DNA of 64,000 nt, taken from NCBI GenBank assembly GCA_965279115.1, contig OZ257137.1:2976001-3040000 (forward strand). Direction: 5' to 3'. Position 1 is the first letter of the stretch; each line of letters starts with the position of its first letter. Of the stretch, positions 23,615 to 31,526 are shown in pieces. Below the pieces are notes generated by a model, which was not told the DNA's origin, did no database searches, and saw only the letters and a program-made list of their open reading frames with translations. A program made the translations under genes and the position numbers. The DNA is from JAEUOS01 sp965279115. GTDB taxonomy: Bacteria > Pseudomonadota > Gammaproteobacteria > Burkholderiales > JAEUOS01.

Positions 23615-23913
23615 GCAATTGGCTGCAGAACATGCCCACGGCGGAAGCCTACGGGCTCAACAAGGTGCTGTTCGAGCTGCACCACAAACCCGACGACCTC
23701 GCGGCCTATCTCGGCGACAAGGAGGCCTATCTCGACCGCTATGCACTAACCGATCGCGCGCGCGCGGCGATCCGCGACAACGACGTCGCGACCCTGTACC
23801 TGACAGGTGCCAATCCCTACCTGCTGCGTGCGCATTGCATCGGCATGAAGATCCCGGAAGCGGTTTCGGTGGCGGCATTCCGCTCGCTCGCCGTGGAGAA
23901 AAGCCATGGCTGA
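23611..23913 (+). CDS. Extradiol ring-cleavage dioxygenase, LigA-like small subunit
   Basis: 100 aa. It resembles the alpha chain of protocatechuate 4,5-dioxygenase (LigA): AYGLNKVLFELHHKPDDLAAYLGDKEAYLDRYALTD, followed by the AIRDNDVATLYLTGANPYLL segment that caps the active site. It overlaps the LigB gene by eight bases. It has no metal ligands of its own. Confidence 0.9.
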   Translation: MSNWLQNMPTAEAYGLNKVLFELHHKPDDLAAYLGDKEAYLDRYALTDRARAAIRDNDVATLYLTGANPYLLRAHCIGMKIPEAVSVAAFRSLAVEKSHG

Positions 23914-24730
23914 AGTTGTCGCCGTTCTCGCCGCCAGCCACACGCCGGTGATGCTCAATTTTCCCGATGCCATCGCCCCCGACGTGCTCGGCCAGATCCG
24001 CGCGTCCTTCAGGTGGCTCGGCGATTCCCTCGCCGCCGCTCGCCCGCAGGCGCTCATTGTGCTCACCGATGACCATGTCCACAATTTCTTTCTCAACAAC
24101 CTGCCGTCGCTGTGCATCGGCGCCGCCGATAGCTATGCGGCGCCCATCGAGCACTGGCTCAAGACCGACAAACGGGTCCTGCCTGGCGACGCAGCGCTGG
24201 GAACCTATCTGCTGCATCACGCAATGAAGAGCGGCTTCGATCCGGCGCTGTCGATGGAGCTCACGCTCGATCACGGCGTGATCACCCCGCTGGAGCTCGC
24301 CGGCGTGCCTCGGAACCTCCCGGTGGTGCCGGTGCTCATCAACTGCGTGCAGCCGCCGCTGCCGCTGGTGCCACGCTGCCACGCTTTCGGGCATTGGCTG
24401 GGCCGCGCACTGCGCGAGTACCCCGACCTAGAGCGTGTCGCAGTGCTGGCCACCGGCGGTATCAGCCACGACCTCGCCACCCCGCGCATGGGCATGGTCA
24501 ACGAGGCCTTCGACCGTGAATTCCTGCGTTTGCTGGAGGCCGCTGACGCCGAGGGTGCGGTGCGTTTCGTGACCGAGCATGTGCACGAGGCCGGCAACGG
24601 CGCGGAGGAGTTGCGAATGTGGCTGGCCGCCATGGGCGTGGCGGGTGATCGGCAGTTCCACACGCACTACTATCGCGCCGTGCCGGACTGGTTCACCGGG
24701 ATCGGCATCGGGGCGTGGTCCCTCTCATGA
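23906..24730 (+). CDS. Extradiol ring-cleavage dioxygenase, LigB-like catalytic subunit
   Basis: 274 aa, class III (LigB) non-heme Fe(II) dioxygenase. Candidate iron ligands are His12 in AASHTPVM, His57 in TDDHVHNFF and Glu234/Glu235 in NGAEELRMW; the catalytic base is His188 in GISHDLATP. It opens a catechol, gallate-like or hydroxypyridine ring next to the diol. With LigA it forms an alpha2beta2-type enzyme. The neighbouring Mo hydroxylase and FAD monooxygenase could make the dihydroxylated substrate. Confidence 0.9.
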   Translation: MAEVVAVLAASHTPVMLNFPDAIAPDVLGQIRASFRWLGDSLAAARPQALIVLTDDHVHNFFLNNLPSLCIGAADSYAAPIEHWLKTDKRVLPGDAALGTYLLHHAMKSGFDPALSMELTLDHGVITPLELAGVPRNLPVVPVLINCVQPPLPLVPRCHAFGHWLGRALREYPDLERVAVLATGGISHDLATPRMGMVNEAFDREFLRLLEAADAEGAVRFVTEHVHEAGNGAEELRMWLAAMGVAGDRQFHTHYYRAVPDWFTGIGIGAWSLS

Positions 24731-25851
24731 CGGCCGCTCGTACCGCACTGGTGGTCGGTGGTGGCGTGGCCGGCATGTCGGCTGCCATCATGCTGCGCCG
24801 CGCCGGCATCGACGTGCAACTCATCGACATTGCCGCCGACTGGAAGATGGCCGGTGCCGGGCTCACCATCAGCGCCTCTACCCTGCGCGCCATGCGCATG
24901 GCCGGCGTGCTCGATCAGGTGATGGCGCAGGGCCATACCCATGCAGGCATCCAGGTGTGCGACGTGCAGGGCAGTCCACTGCGCGTGGTGCAAAGCCCGC
25001 CGCTGCCGGATGCGGACGTGCCCGGTGCCGGCGGCATCCTGCGGCCCACGCTGCACGGCATCATGTCGACGTGCCTGCGTGAACTGGGTGTGCCGGTGCG
25101 CTTGGGGCTGACCGCCACCGCGATCGAGACCACCGGCAAGCGCACCCGCGTGCTGCTTTCCGACGGTAGCAGCGAGACGGTGGACCTGCTGGTGTGTGCC
25201 GACGGCCTGTTCTCCGGCATGCGCAAGCTGCTTTTCCCCGAGGCCGCCGCACCGGCCTTCACCGGCCAGGCCTGCTGGCGGCTGGTGATACCGCGCCCGC
25301 CGCAGATTTCCATGCGGCATTTCTTCCTCGGCGGCCCGGTCAAGGTCGGCCTGACGCCGGTTTCGCAGGAGGAGATGTACATGTTCCTGCTGGAGCACGT
25401 GCCGGACAACCCGTGGCGACCCGCCGAAGCCCAGCATGAAGTGCTGCGCGACCTGCTCGCCGGCTATGGCGGCATCCTGGCCGAGATTCGCGCCGGGCTC
25501 AACGCAGATTCGCGGATCATCTACCGGCCGCTCGAAAGCCACATGCTGCGCCACGACTGGTGGCGCGGCAACGCCATCCTGATTGGCGACGCCGCGCACG
25601 CCACCACGCCGCAGCTGGCCTCCGGGGCCGGCATGGCGCTGGAGGACGGCATCGTACTGGCCGATGAGGTGGCACGCGCAGCATCGTTGCCCGAGGCCTT
25701 TGCCAACTTCATGCGTCGCCGCTTCGAGCGCTGCCGCATGGTGGTCGAGAATTCGCTGGAGATCGGTCGTCTCGAGGTCGCCGGCGCCCCTGCTACCGAG
25801 CAGACGGCGGTGGTCGAACGCTCGCTCGCGGCCTTGGCCGCGCCGATCTAG
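24727..25851 (+). CDS. FAD-dependent aromatic monooxygenase (salicylate/6-hydroxynicotinate hydroxylase type)
   Basis: 374 aa; ATGA overlap with LigB. The FAD ADP-binding motif VVGGGVAGMSAAIMLRRAG is at residues 9-27, the DG motif in LVCADGLFSGMR is near 157 and GDAAHATTP is near 287. This is the single-component flavoprotein hydroxylase family that uses NAD(P)H and O2 to hydroxylate aromatic or pyridine rings, often with loss of a carboxyl group. It would supply the second hydroxyl for LigAB cleavage. Confidence 0.9.
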   Translation: MTAARTALVVGGGVAGMSAAIMLRRAGIDVQLIDIAADWKMAGAGLTISASTLRAMRMAGVLDQVMAQGHTHAGIQVCDVQGSPLRVVQSPPLPDADVPGAGGILRPTLHGIMSTCLRELGVPVRLGLTATAIETTGKRTRVLLSDGSSETVDLLVCADGLFSGMRKLLFPEAAAPAFTGQACWRLVIPRPPQISMRHFFLGGPVKVGLTPVSQEEMYMFLLEHVPDNPWRPAEAQHEVLRDLLAGYGGILAEIRAGLNADSRIIYRPLESHMLRHDWWRGNAILIGDAAHATTPQLASGAGMALEDGIVLADEVARAASLPEAFANFMRRRFERCRMVVENSLEIGRLEVAGAPATEQTAVVERSLAALAAPI

Positions 25852-25917
25852 CGGCGAGCGCCCCTGCTTCTTTGCGGAATTCGTTTTCGAAGCGCCCTAC
25901 CAACAAGGAGACATCCC

Positions 25918-26883
25918 ATGAACCTTCGATCCCTGGCTCTCGCCGCCGCATGTGGTGCGTCGACCCTATTCGCCGGTGGCGCGGTCGCCCAAGCCTACCC
26001 GAGCAAGCCGGTGAAGTTCGTCGTCGCTTCGGTGGGTAGCCCGCAGGATGTGGTGGGACGCCTGTATGCCCAAAAGATAGCCGAGTCCTGGGGGCAACCC
26101 GTCGTGATCGACAACCGCGCCGGCGCCGGTGTCCTGATTTCGGCGCAAGCGGTGGTCAAGTCCCCGCCCGACGGCTACAGCGTGCTGGTGTCGTCCACTG
26201 CCTTTGCCGTCACGCCGTGGCTGTACCCGCAGCATGGCTACGACTCCGAGAAGGACTTCATTCCGGTGGGCCTCCTGGCCACCACGCCCAACATTCTGGT
26301 CACCAGCCCGAGTACCGGCATCAAATCGCTCAAGGACGTGGTCGAACGTGCCAAAACAGGCAAGGTGCAGTACGGCTCGCCCGGCTTTGGCACCACGCCG
26401 CAACTCTCGGCCGAGTACCTGTTCAAGTCGCTGGCGAAAATCCAGATCCTGCACGTGCCCTACAAGGGCATTCCGCCGGTGATAGCCGCGGCGATATCAG
26501 GCGAGGTGGATGTGGCTTCCACCGCCTTGCCGCCGACGGTGCCGCAAATCAAGGCCGGCAAGCTGATCGGCCTGGCGGTCACCAGCAGCAAGCGCAACCC
26601 CGCCATTCCCGATGTGCCGACCATCGCCGAGGCCGGCTTCACCGGTTTCGAGGACGAGTCCTGGGTCGGCATCTGGGTGCCGGCCGGCACGCCCGCGCCG
26701 GTGGTGGCGAAGCTGCGCGAGGAACTCGACCGCGCCGGCAATGCGCCGGATATGCGCGAGAAGCTGCGCAACATCGGCTTCGAAGCCAGCGGCCTGCGCG
26801 ACGATGCCTTTGCCGCCCTGGTCAAGCGCGAGCTCGACAAGTGGGCCAAGGTGGTCAAGGAAACCGGCGCCAAGGCGGAGTAA
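25918..26883 (+). CDS. Bug/TctC-type tripartite tricarboxylate binding protein
   Basis: 321 aa with an AAGGAGA ribosome site and a signal peptide (MNLRSLALAAACGASTLFAGGAVAQA). Family blocks are YPSKPVKFVVASVGSPQDVVGR, VVIDNRAGAGVLISA and VPYKGIPPVIAAAISGEVD, where the usual PPGG loop is replaced by VGSPQD. No TctA/TctB genes adjoin it, so it must borrow membrane subunits from elsewhere, as most Bug proteins do. It closes the aromatic operon. Confidence 0.9.
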   Translation: MNLRSLALAAACGASTLFAGGAVAQAYPSKPVKFVVASVGSPQDVVGRLYAQKIAESWGQPVVIDNRAGAGVLISAQAVVKSPPDGYSVLVSSTAFAVTPWLYPQHGYDSEKDFIPVGLLATTPNILVTSPSTGIKSLKDVVERAKTGKVQYGSPGFGTTPQLSAEYLFKSLAKIQILHVPYKGIPPVIAAAISGEVDVASTALPPTVPQIKAGKLIGLAVTSSKRNPAIPDVPTIAEAGFTGFEDESWVGIWVPAGTPAPVVAKLREELDRAGNAPDMREKLRNIGFEASGLRDDAFAALVKRELDKWAKVVKETGAKAE

Positions 26884-26977
26884 CAGGGCTTGTTGTCAGG
26901 CGGGGGGCTGGAAACTAGGCGCATGCGGGCCTACACTGGGGGAAACGGCAACCACTACCCCTGAGGGAGACAACCGC

Positions 26978-27352
26978 ATGGCACACAAGACCCCCGGCCT
27001 TGAATCGTTGCAGGACAAGCTGGCCCCGCTTTCCTCGCGCTACGTCGATCCGGAATCGATTCCCTGGGTACCTTCACCTTTCCCGGGTATCGAAAACAAG
27101 ACGCTCATGCACGATCCGGACACCGGCATGCAGACCGTGTTGACGCGCATGGCACCCGGCTCGGTGCTGACCGACCACATGCACGTCGAGCTTGAGCAGA
27201 CCTGGGTACTCGAAGGCAGCCTGGTCGACAACGAAGGCGAAGCCAGGGCCGGCAGCTTTGTGTTCCGCCCGCCCGGCAGCCGGCACACCGCCAGCGCGCC
27301 CAACGGCGCGCTGTTGCTTGGCATCTTCCAGAAGCCCAACAAGTTCTTCTGA
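26978..27352 (+). CDS. Cupin-domain protein (ChrR/dioxygenase-like)
   Basis: 124 aa with a GAGGGAGA-type ribosome site. A single cupin barrel: motif 1 in DHMHVELEQTWVLEG (two His and a Glu as metal ligands) and motif 2 in GSFVFRPPGSRHTA. Length and spacing fit the ChrR-type or 2,4-dihydroxyacetophenone dioxygenase-like cupins. It is monocistronic or ends the preceding operon; the operator-bearing promoter for the next gene follows it. Confidence 0.8.
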   Translation: MAHKTPGLESLQDKLAPLSSRYVDPESIPWVPSPFPGIENKTLMHDPDTGMQTVLTRMAPGSVLTDHMHVELEQTWVLEGSLVDNEGEARAGSFVFRPPGSRHTASAPNGALLLGIFQKPNKFF

Positions 27353-27386
27353 AACGCAGGCTACGCGGTCATGGCGCGCCGCGGGA

Positions 27387-27433
27387 TTGACGTCGGAGTG
27401 CCGTTTGGCAATAATTAACCAGTTCGTTAATTA
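27387..27433 (+). promoter_or_regulatory. Promoter with TAAC-N6-GTTA operator (site 1)
   Basis: A good sigma-70-like promoter, -35 TTGACG (27387-27392), 17-bp spacer, -10 AATAAT (27410-27415), is overlapped by a perfect inverted repeat with arms TAATTAAC (27412-27419) and GTTAATTA (27426-27433). The 14-bp core, TAAC-CAGTTC-GTTA, recurs at three other promoters in the window. Overlap with the -10/start region implies repression. The regulator is not recognised here. Confidence 0.7.
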
Positions 27434-27437
27434 ACGC

Positions 27438-27458
27438 CGGCCGCTGCATGCGCGGCCG
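27438..27458 (+). other. Stem-loop in the 5' leader of the old-yellow-enzyme gene
   Basis: Arms CGGCCGC (27438-27444) and GCGGCCG (27452-27458) enclose a 7-base loop. The stem ends just before the AGGAG ribosome site (27460-27464), so it might affect ribosome access or mRNA life. It could also be chance in GC-rich DNA. Confidence 0.35.
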
Positions 27459-27473
27459 CAGGAGTCACATTCC

Positions 27474-28949
27474 GTGAAATTCGGTGATTTCGCCAAGATC
27501 AAGTCCCTGCAGACCGCTGCGGGTTTCCGCGAGAACCTGCAGCGCCTGGGCCTGGCCATGCCCTGCGACGACATCGTCGGCTCGGGCCCGTCTTCGCCGC
27601 TGGGTGCGGCGCTCAAGGTCGGGCCTTTCACCATCGGCAACCGCTTCGCCATCCAGCCCATGGAAGGCTGGGATGGGGAGCTTGATGGCAAGCCGTCGCC
27701 GAACACCATCCGCCGCTGGCGCAACTTCGGCCTCTCCGGTGCCAAGATGATCTGGGGCGGCGAAGCGGTGGCAGTGCGCCATGACGGCCGCGCCAATCCC
27801 AACCAGCTCACCATGACGGCTGACAACCAGTCCAGCATCGCGGCCCTGCGCGATACGCTGCTGGCAGCGCACCGCGAGGCGATGGGCGATGACAAGGGCT
27901 TGGTGATAGGCCTGCAGCTCACGCACTCGGGGCGCTTCTGCAAGCCCAATGATCATGGCCGGATGGAGCCCTCGATCCTGTACCGGCACCCCATCCTCGA
28001 CCGCAAGTTTCACCTGAAGCCGGACGTGCATGTGTTCACCGACGGCGAGATCCATGCATTGATCGACGACTATGTGGTCGCGGCAAAGCGCGCCTGGGAT
28101 TGCGGCTACCAGTTCGTCGACCTGAAGCATTGCCATGGGTACCTGGGCCACGAGTTCCTCTCCGCGCGCAGCCGTCCGGGCGAATTCGGCGGCTCGCTGG
28201 AAAATCGCACGCGCTTCCTGCGTAACCTGGTGGCCGGTATTCGCGCCGAGGTGCCGGGCATGGAGATGGGCGTGCGCCTCTCCGCGCTGGACTTCGTGCC
28301 CTTCAAGCCCGACCCCAACCACGACGTGCCGGACGAACTCGGCGCAGGCGTCCCGGACGATTACGCGCAATTGCTGCCTTACCAGTTCGGCTTTGGTACC
28401 GACCAGAACGAGCCCATCAAGGCGGACCTGGCCGAGACGCGCGCCTTCCTGTCCGTGGTGCAAGGCCTGGGCATCAAGCTGGTCAACATCACGCTTGGCA
28501 GCCCGTACTACAACCCGCACGTCACGCGCCCGGCGCTGTATCCACCGTCGGACGGCTACCAGCCGCCGGAAGACCCGCTCATCGGCGTGATGCGCCATCT
28601 GGAAACGGTGCGTGACCTCAAGCGCGCGTTTCCGGACCTGGCCTTCATGGGCAGCGGCTACACCTACCTGCAGGAATTCCTGCCCAACGTGGCACAGGCG
28701 GTGGTGCGCGAGGGCTGGACCGACATGGTGGGCCTCGGCCGCATGGTGCTTTCCTATCCGGACCTGCCGGCCGACGTGCTGGCCGGCCGGCCAATGCAGC
28801 GCAAGCGCCTGTGCCGCACCTTCAGCGACTGCACCACCGCGCCGCGCAACGGCATGGTGTCGGGCTGCTACCCGCTCGATACGCACTACAAGAAGTCGCC
28901 GCAGATGGTCAAGCTGACGCAAATCAAGAAGGCCGCCAACCTGTCCTGA
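27474..28949 (+). CDS. NADH:flavin oxidoreductase (old yellow enzyme family), 2,4-dienoyl-CoA reductase-like
   Basis: 491 aa from a GTG with AGGAG nine bases upstream. A TIM-barrel FMN domain: RFAIQPMEGWDG, GLQLTHSGRFCKPNDHGR, DLKHCHGYLGHEFLS, EFGGSLENRTRFLRN and GLGRMVLSYPDLPAD. After the barrel it has Cys447, Cys453 and Cys465; the last spacing (C-x11-C) matches the 4Fe-4S site of 2,4-dienoyl-CoA reductases, but one Cys of the usual set is missing. The protein ends about 26 residues later, so the second flavin/NADPH domain is absent. It probably reduces an activated C=C bond. Confidence 0.87.
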   Translation: MKFGDFAKIKSLQTAAGFRENLQRLGLAMPCDDIVGSGPSSPLGAALKVGPFTIGNRFAIQPMEGWDGELDGKPSPNTIRRWRNFGLSGAKMIWGGEAVAVRHDGRANPNQLTMTADNQSSIAALRDTLLAAHREAMGDDKGLVIGLQLTHSGRFCKPNDHGRMEPSILYRHPILDRKFHLKPDVHVFTDGEIHALIDDYVVAAKRAWDCGYQFVDLKHCHGYLGHEFLSARSRPGEFGGSLENRTRFLRNLVAGIRAEVPGMEMGVRLSALDFVPFKPDPNHDVPDELGAGVPDDYAQLLPYQFGFGTDQNEPIKADLAETRAFLSVVQGLGIKLVNITLGSPYYNPHVTRPALYPPSDGYQPPEDPLIGVMRHLETVRDLKRAFPDLAFMGSGYTYLQEFLPNVAQAVVREGWTDMVGLGRMVLSYPDLPADVLAGRPMQRKRLCRTFSDCTTAPRNGMVSGCYPLDTHYKKSPQMVKLTQIKKAANLS

Positions 28950-28999
28950 ACCGGCGTATCGTTGCAGGTCGTTTTTCTCCACCACTGAAGGAGACGCAC

Positions 29000-29440
29000 A
29001 TGAGCGACATCAATCCGTCCAACCTGGCGCACCAGCCGCCGCGCGTGACCCACGTGGACGAGCACGAATGGGAAACCATCCGCTGGCCCGGGCAAACTGG
29101 CAAGATGATGTTCCATCCGCGCCCGGAAAATCCCACCGAACCCAACGCCGGCATCGTGCGTTACGAACCCGGCTCTCGCCACCCGTTCCACAAGCATGAC
29201 TTCGCGCAGGTCTGGTACATCATCGAGGGCACCTTCGTGATCGGTGGCAAGACCCACGGTCCCGGCACGATGTTCTGCTATGCGGATCCGCACTACGAGG
29301 AAGAACTATTCACCGAGACCGGCGGGCAGATGGTGTTCGTGCAGTACCAGGGGCCGACCACCGGCGGCCGGCCGATCTACGACGGCCGCTTCAACATGCA
29401 GGCGCGCAAGTCGGTCGAGGAAGAGCGCACCGACAAGTAG
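29000..29440 (+). CDS. Cupin-domain protein
   Basis: 146 aa with a GAAGGAGA ribosome site. Cupin motif 1 is GSRHPFHKHDFAQVWYIIEG and motif 2 is GPGTMFCYADPHYEEEL. It lies 50 nt after the flavin oxidoreductase gene and probably shares its promoter. It could be a small metal-dependent isomerase or oxygenase; the reaction is unknown. It is convergent with the CoA-transferase gene. Confidence 0.8.
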   Translation: MSDINPSNLAHQPPRVTHVDEHEWETIRWPGQTGKMMFHPRPENPTEPNAGIVRYEPGSRHPFHKHDFAQVWYIIEGTFVIGGKTHGPGTMFCYADPHYEEELFTETGGQMVFVQYQGPTTGGRPIYDGRFNMQARKSVEEERTDK

Positions 29441-29463
29441 TCGGGCCCGACGCGACGCGGCCG

Positions 29464-30636
29464 TCAGCCTTGCGAAGCGGCTGTCCCGGCGGCGCAGGCC
29501 GCGATCTCGGCCAGGGAAAGGCCGGCGCCGCGCAGCACCTCCACCGTGTGTTCCCCCAGTGCCGGGCTGTGATGTCCGGCGCCGGTATCGGCGTTCGAGA
29601 GGCGGAACGGCGGGTTGAGTACCTTGAAGTTGCCGCCGGCGTCGCTGACTTCGGCCAGCGCATCGCGATGTTCGATTTGCGGGTCGGCCAGCGCCTCGGC
29701 AACCGTGCGGTAGGGGGAGCACGGCACCCCGCAGCGCTCGAACACGGCCTGGCATTCCACCTTGGTCAAGGTGCGCGACCAGCGCTCGGCCAGGTCCATC
29801 AGTTCGCCCCAGTGGCGGCGCCGCTCGGTGTATTTCTCGAAGCGCGGGTCATGCACCCATTCCGGATGACCCGCCGCAATGGCGAACCCCTGGAAGCTCT
29901 TTTCGCTCGCCACCGCGACATTCAGGTAGCCGTTTGAGCAGGCGAGCGGCCCGTAGATCGGGCGGCCCGGCGGCGGCACATCGAACTGCGCGTATTGCAG
30001 TTCGGTGAGGGTGAAGCCGAGCATGGTTTCGAGCATGGACAGGTCCACGCACTGGCCGCGCCCGTCGGTGTGGCGCTGGTGCAGGGCCGCGCCGATGGCG
30101 CCAAAGGCGTAGGTGCCCACGGCCACGTCGGCGATGAACAGCCCGCAATAGTCCGGCCTCGCGCGCCCCTCCTGGTAGCCCAGGTGCGCCAGGTCGAAAC
30201 CGGAAGCGGCATGCACCACCGGCGCATAGGCGGGCAGCTGCGATGAAGGTCCGGTCTGGCCATAACCGGAAATGGCGCAATAGATCAGACGCGGATAGGC
30301 GGTGGCGAGCGCCGGATAGCCCAGCCCGAGACGCTGCATGACACCGGGCCGGAAGTTCTCCACCAGGATGTCGGTGTTGGCCAGCAGGGCGTGGATCGCG
30401 TCGATGGCGGCGCGCGACTTCAGGTCCAGCACCACGCTTTTCTTGCCCGCGTTGAGCTGGCCGAAGTAGGTGGAGGCGCCGTTGCGCAAGGGCGGGCGGC
30501 TGCGCATCATGTCGCCTTCCAGCGACTCGATCTTGATCACCTCGGCGCCCATGTCGGCCAGGAGCCGCGTGCAGTGCGGCCCGGCGATGGTGGTGGTGAA
30601 GTCGAGGACGCGCAGTCCGGCAAACGGCCTGGCCAT
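29464..30636 (-). CDS. CaiB/BaiF family CoA-transferase (class III)
   Basis: 390 aa starting MARPFAGLRVLDFTTTIAGPHCTRLLADMGAEVIKIE, a classic family III start. GLFIADVAVGTYAFGAIGAAL and CVDLSMLETMLGFT follow, and the second half of the protein completes the interlocked-ring fold. The catalytic carboxylate expected in the GADVIKVE/DLS region is present. It would move CoA between organic acids, activating a carboxylate for degradation. It lies eight bases downstream of a uronate-dehydrogenase-like gene. Confidence 0.9.
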   Translation of the reverse strand: MARPFAGLRVLDFTTTIAGPHCTRLLADMGAEVIKIESLEGDMMRSRPPLRNGASTYFGQLNAGKKSVVLDLKSRAAIDAIHALLANTDILVENFRPGVMQRLGLGYPALATAYPRLIYCAISGYGQTGPSSQLPAYAPVVHAASGFDLAHLGYQEGRARPDYCGLFIADVAVGTYAFGAIGAALHQRHTDGRGQCVDLSMLETMLGFTLTELQYAQFDVPPPGRPIYGPLACSNGYLNVAVASEKSFQGFAIAAGHPEWVHDPRFEKYTERRRHWGELMDLAERWSRTLTKVECQAVFERCGVPCSPYRTVAEALADPQIEHRDALAEVSDAGGNFKVLNPPFRLSNADTGAGHHSPALGEHTVEVLRGAGLSLAEIAACAAGTAASQG

Positions 30637-30644
30637 GGGGCGAC

Positions 30645-31460
30645 TCAATCGATCCTGCCGGTGTCGCCCGAGAATTCGATCGGGCAATAGAAGCCGCCGT
30701 GGAACTGCGCGGCGATCTCGTTCTCCTTGATGCCGCGCGCGATGATCTCGGCCGCATACACCTCCGAATCATCCTCCGGGCGATAGCCCAGGAACTTCAC
30801 GTTGGTGTTGTCCCAGCGGCTGCGCAGGTTGTTCGACACGCCGTAGACGACGATGAAGTGGTAGTCCGGATGGTCGATGCAGCGGCGCGTCAATTGCACC
30901 ATGTCGCGGTGGCTGATCCACGAGTTCAATTGCCGCACTTCGTCGGGCCGGTCGGGGTGGCGGAAGGTGCCGATGCGCAGGCAGGCCACCGACAGCCCGT
31001 GCTTGTCCGCATACATCCGGCCGACGGCCTCGCCGAACACCTTGGAGATGCCGTAGCGCGAATCCGGCCGCGGCACGACGGTGTTGTCGATGAAACGCTC
31101 GCGGCGGTGAAAGCCGATCGCATGGTTGGAGCTGGCAAAAATCACCCGTTTGACGCCCTGGCTGCGCGCGGCTTCGAAAACGTTGTAGCAGCCCTCGATG
31201 TTGGCCGGCAGCACTTTTTCCCAGCTGTCTTCCACCGACACGCCGCCCAGGTGCACCACGCAGTCGATGCCCTGCATGCTCTTCTCGAGCGCATGCATGT
31301 CGCGCAGGTCGTACTGGCAAAGCTCCTCGCCGGGGGCGGCTTCACCCAGCGGGGCGATGTCGGCCAGGCGCAGCAGCTGGTAGGTGCCTTTCATCCCTTT
31401 GCGCAAGGCCACGCCGATCTGGCCGGCGGCGCCGGTGATGAGGATTCTTTCTGCTTTCAT
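30645..31460 (-). CDS. NAD-dependent epimerase/dehydratase family, uronate dehydrogenase-like
   Basis: 271 aa from the ATG at 31460 (AGGGAG upstream). Rossmann motif TGAAGQIG near residue 10, the FASSNHAIGFH catalytic-Ser region and YGISK as YxxxK. The blocks LRLADIAPLGEA, DCVVHLGGVSVED and WDNTNVKFLGYRPED look most like hexuronate dehydrogenases, which oxidise a cyclic uronic acid to an aldarolactone. The true substrate may differ. It lies between a CoA-transferase and an MFS transporter on the same strand. Confidence 0.75.
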   Translation of the reverse strand: MKAERILITGAAGQIGVALRKGMKGTYQLLRLADIAPLGEAAPGEELCQYDLRDMHALEKSMQGIDCVVHLGGVSVEDSWEKVLPANIEGCYNVFEAARSQGVKRVIFASSNHAIGFHRRERFIDNTVVPRPDSRYGISKVFGEAVGRMYADKHGLSVACLRIGTFRHPDRPDEVRQLNSWISHRDMVQLTRRCIDHPDYHFIVVYGVSNNLRSRWDNTNVKFLGYRPEDDSEVYAAEIIARGIKENEIAAQFHGGFYCPIEFSGDTGRID

Positions 31461-31526
31461 GGGTCTCCCTTTGTCGGGCCGCGCTGGCGGCGGCCGCATG
31501 TTTGATGGTGCTTCGCGGTGCTGCGA

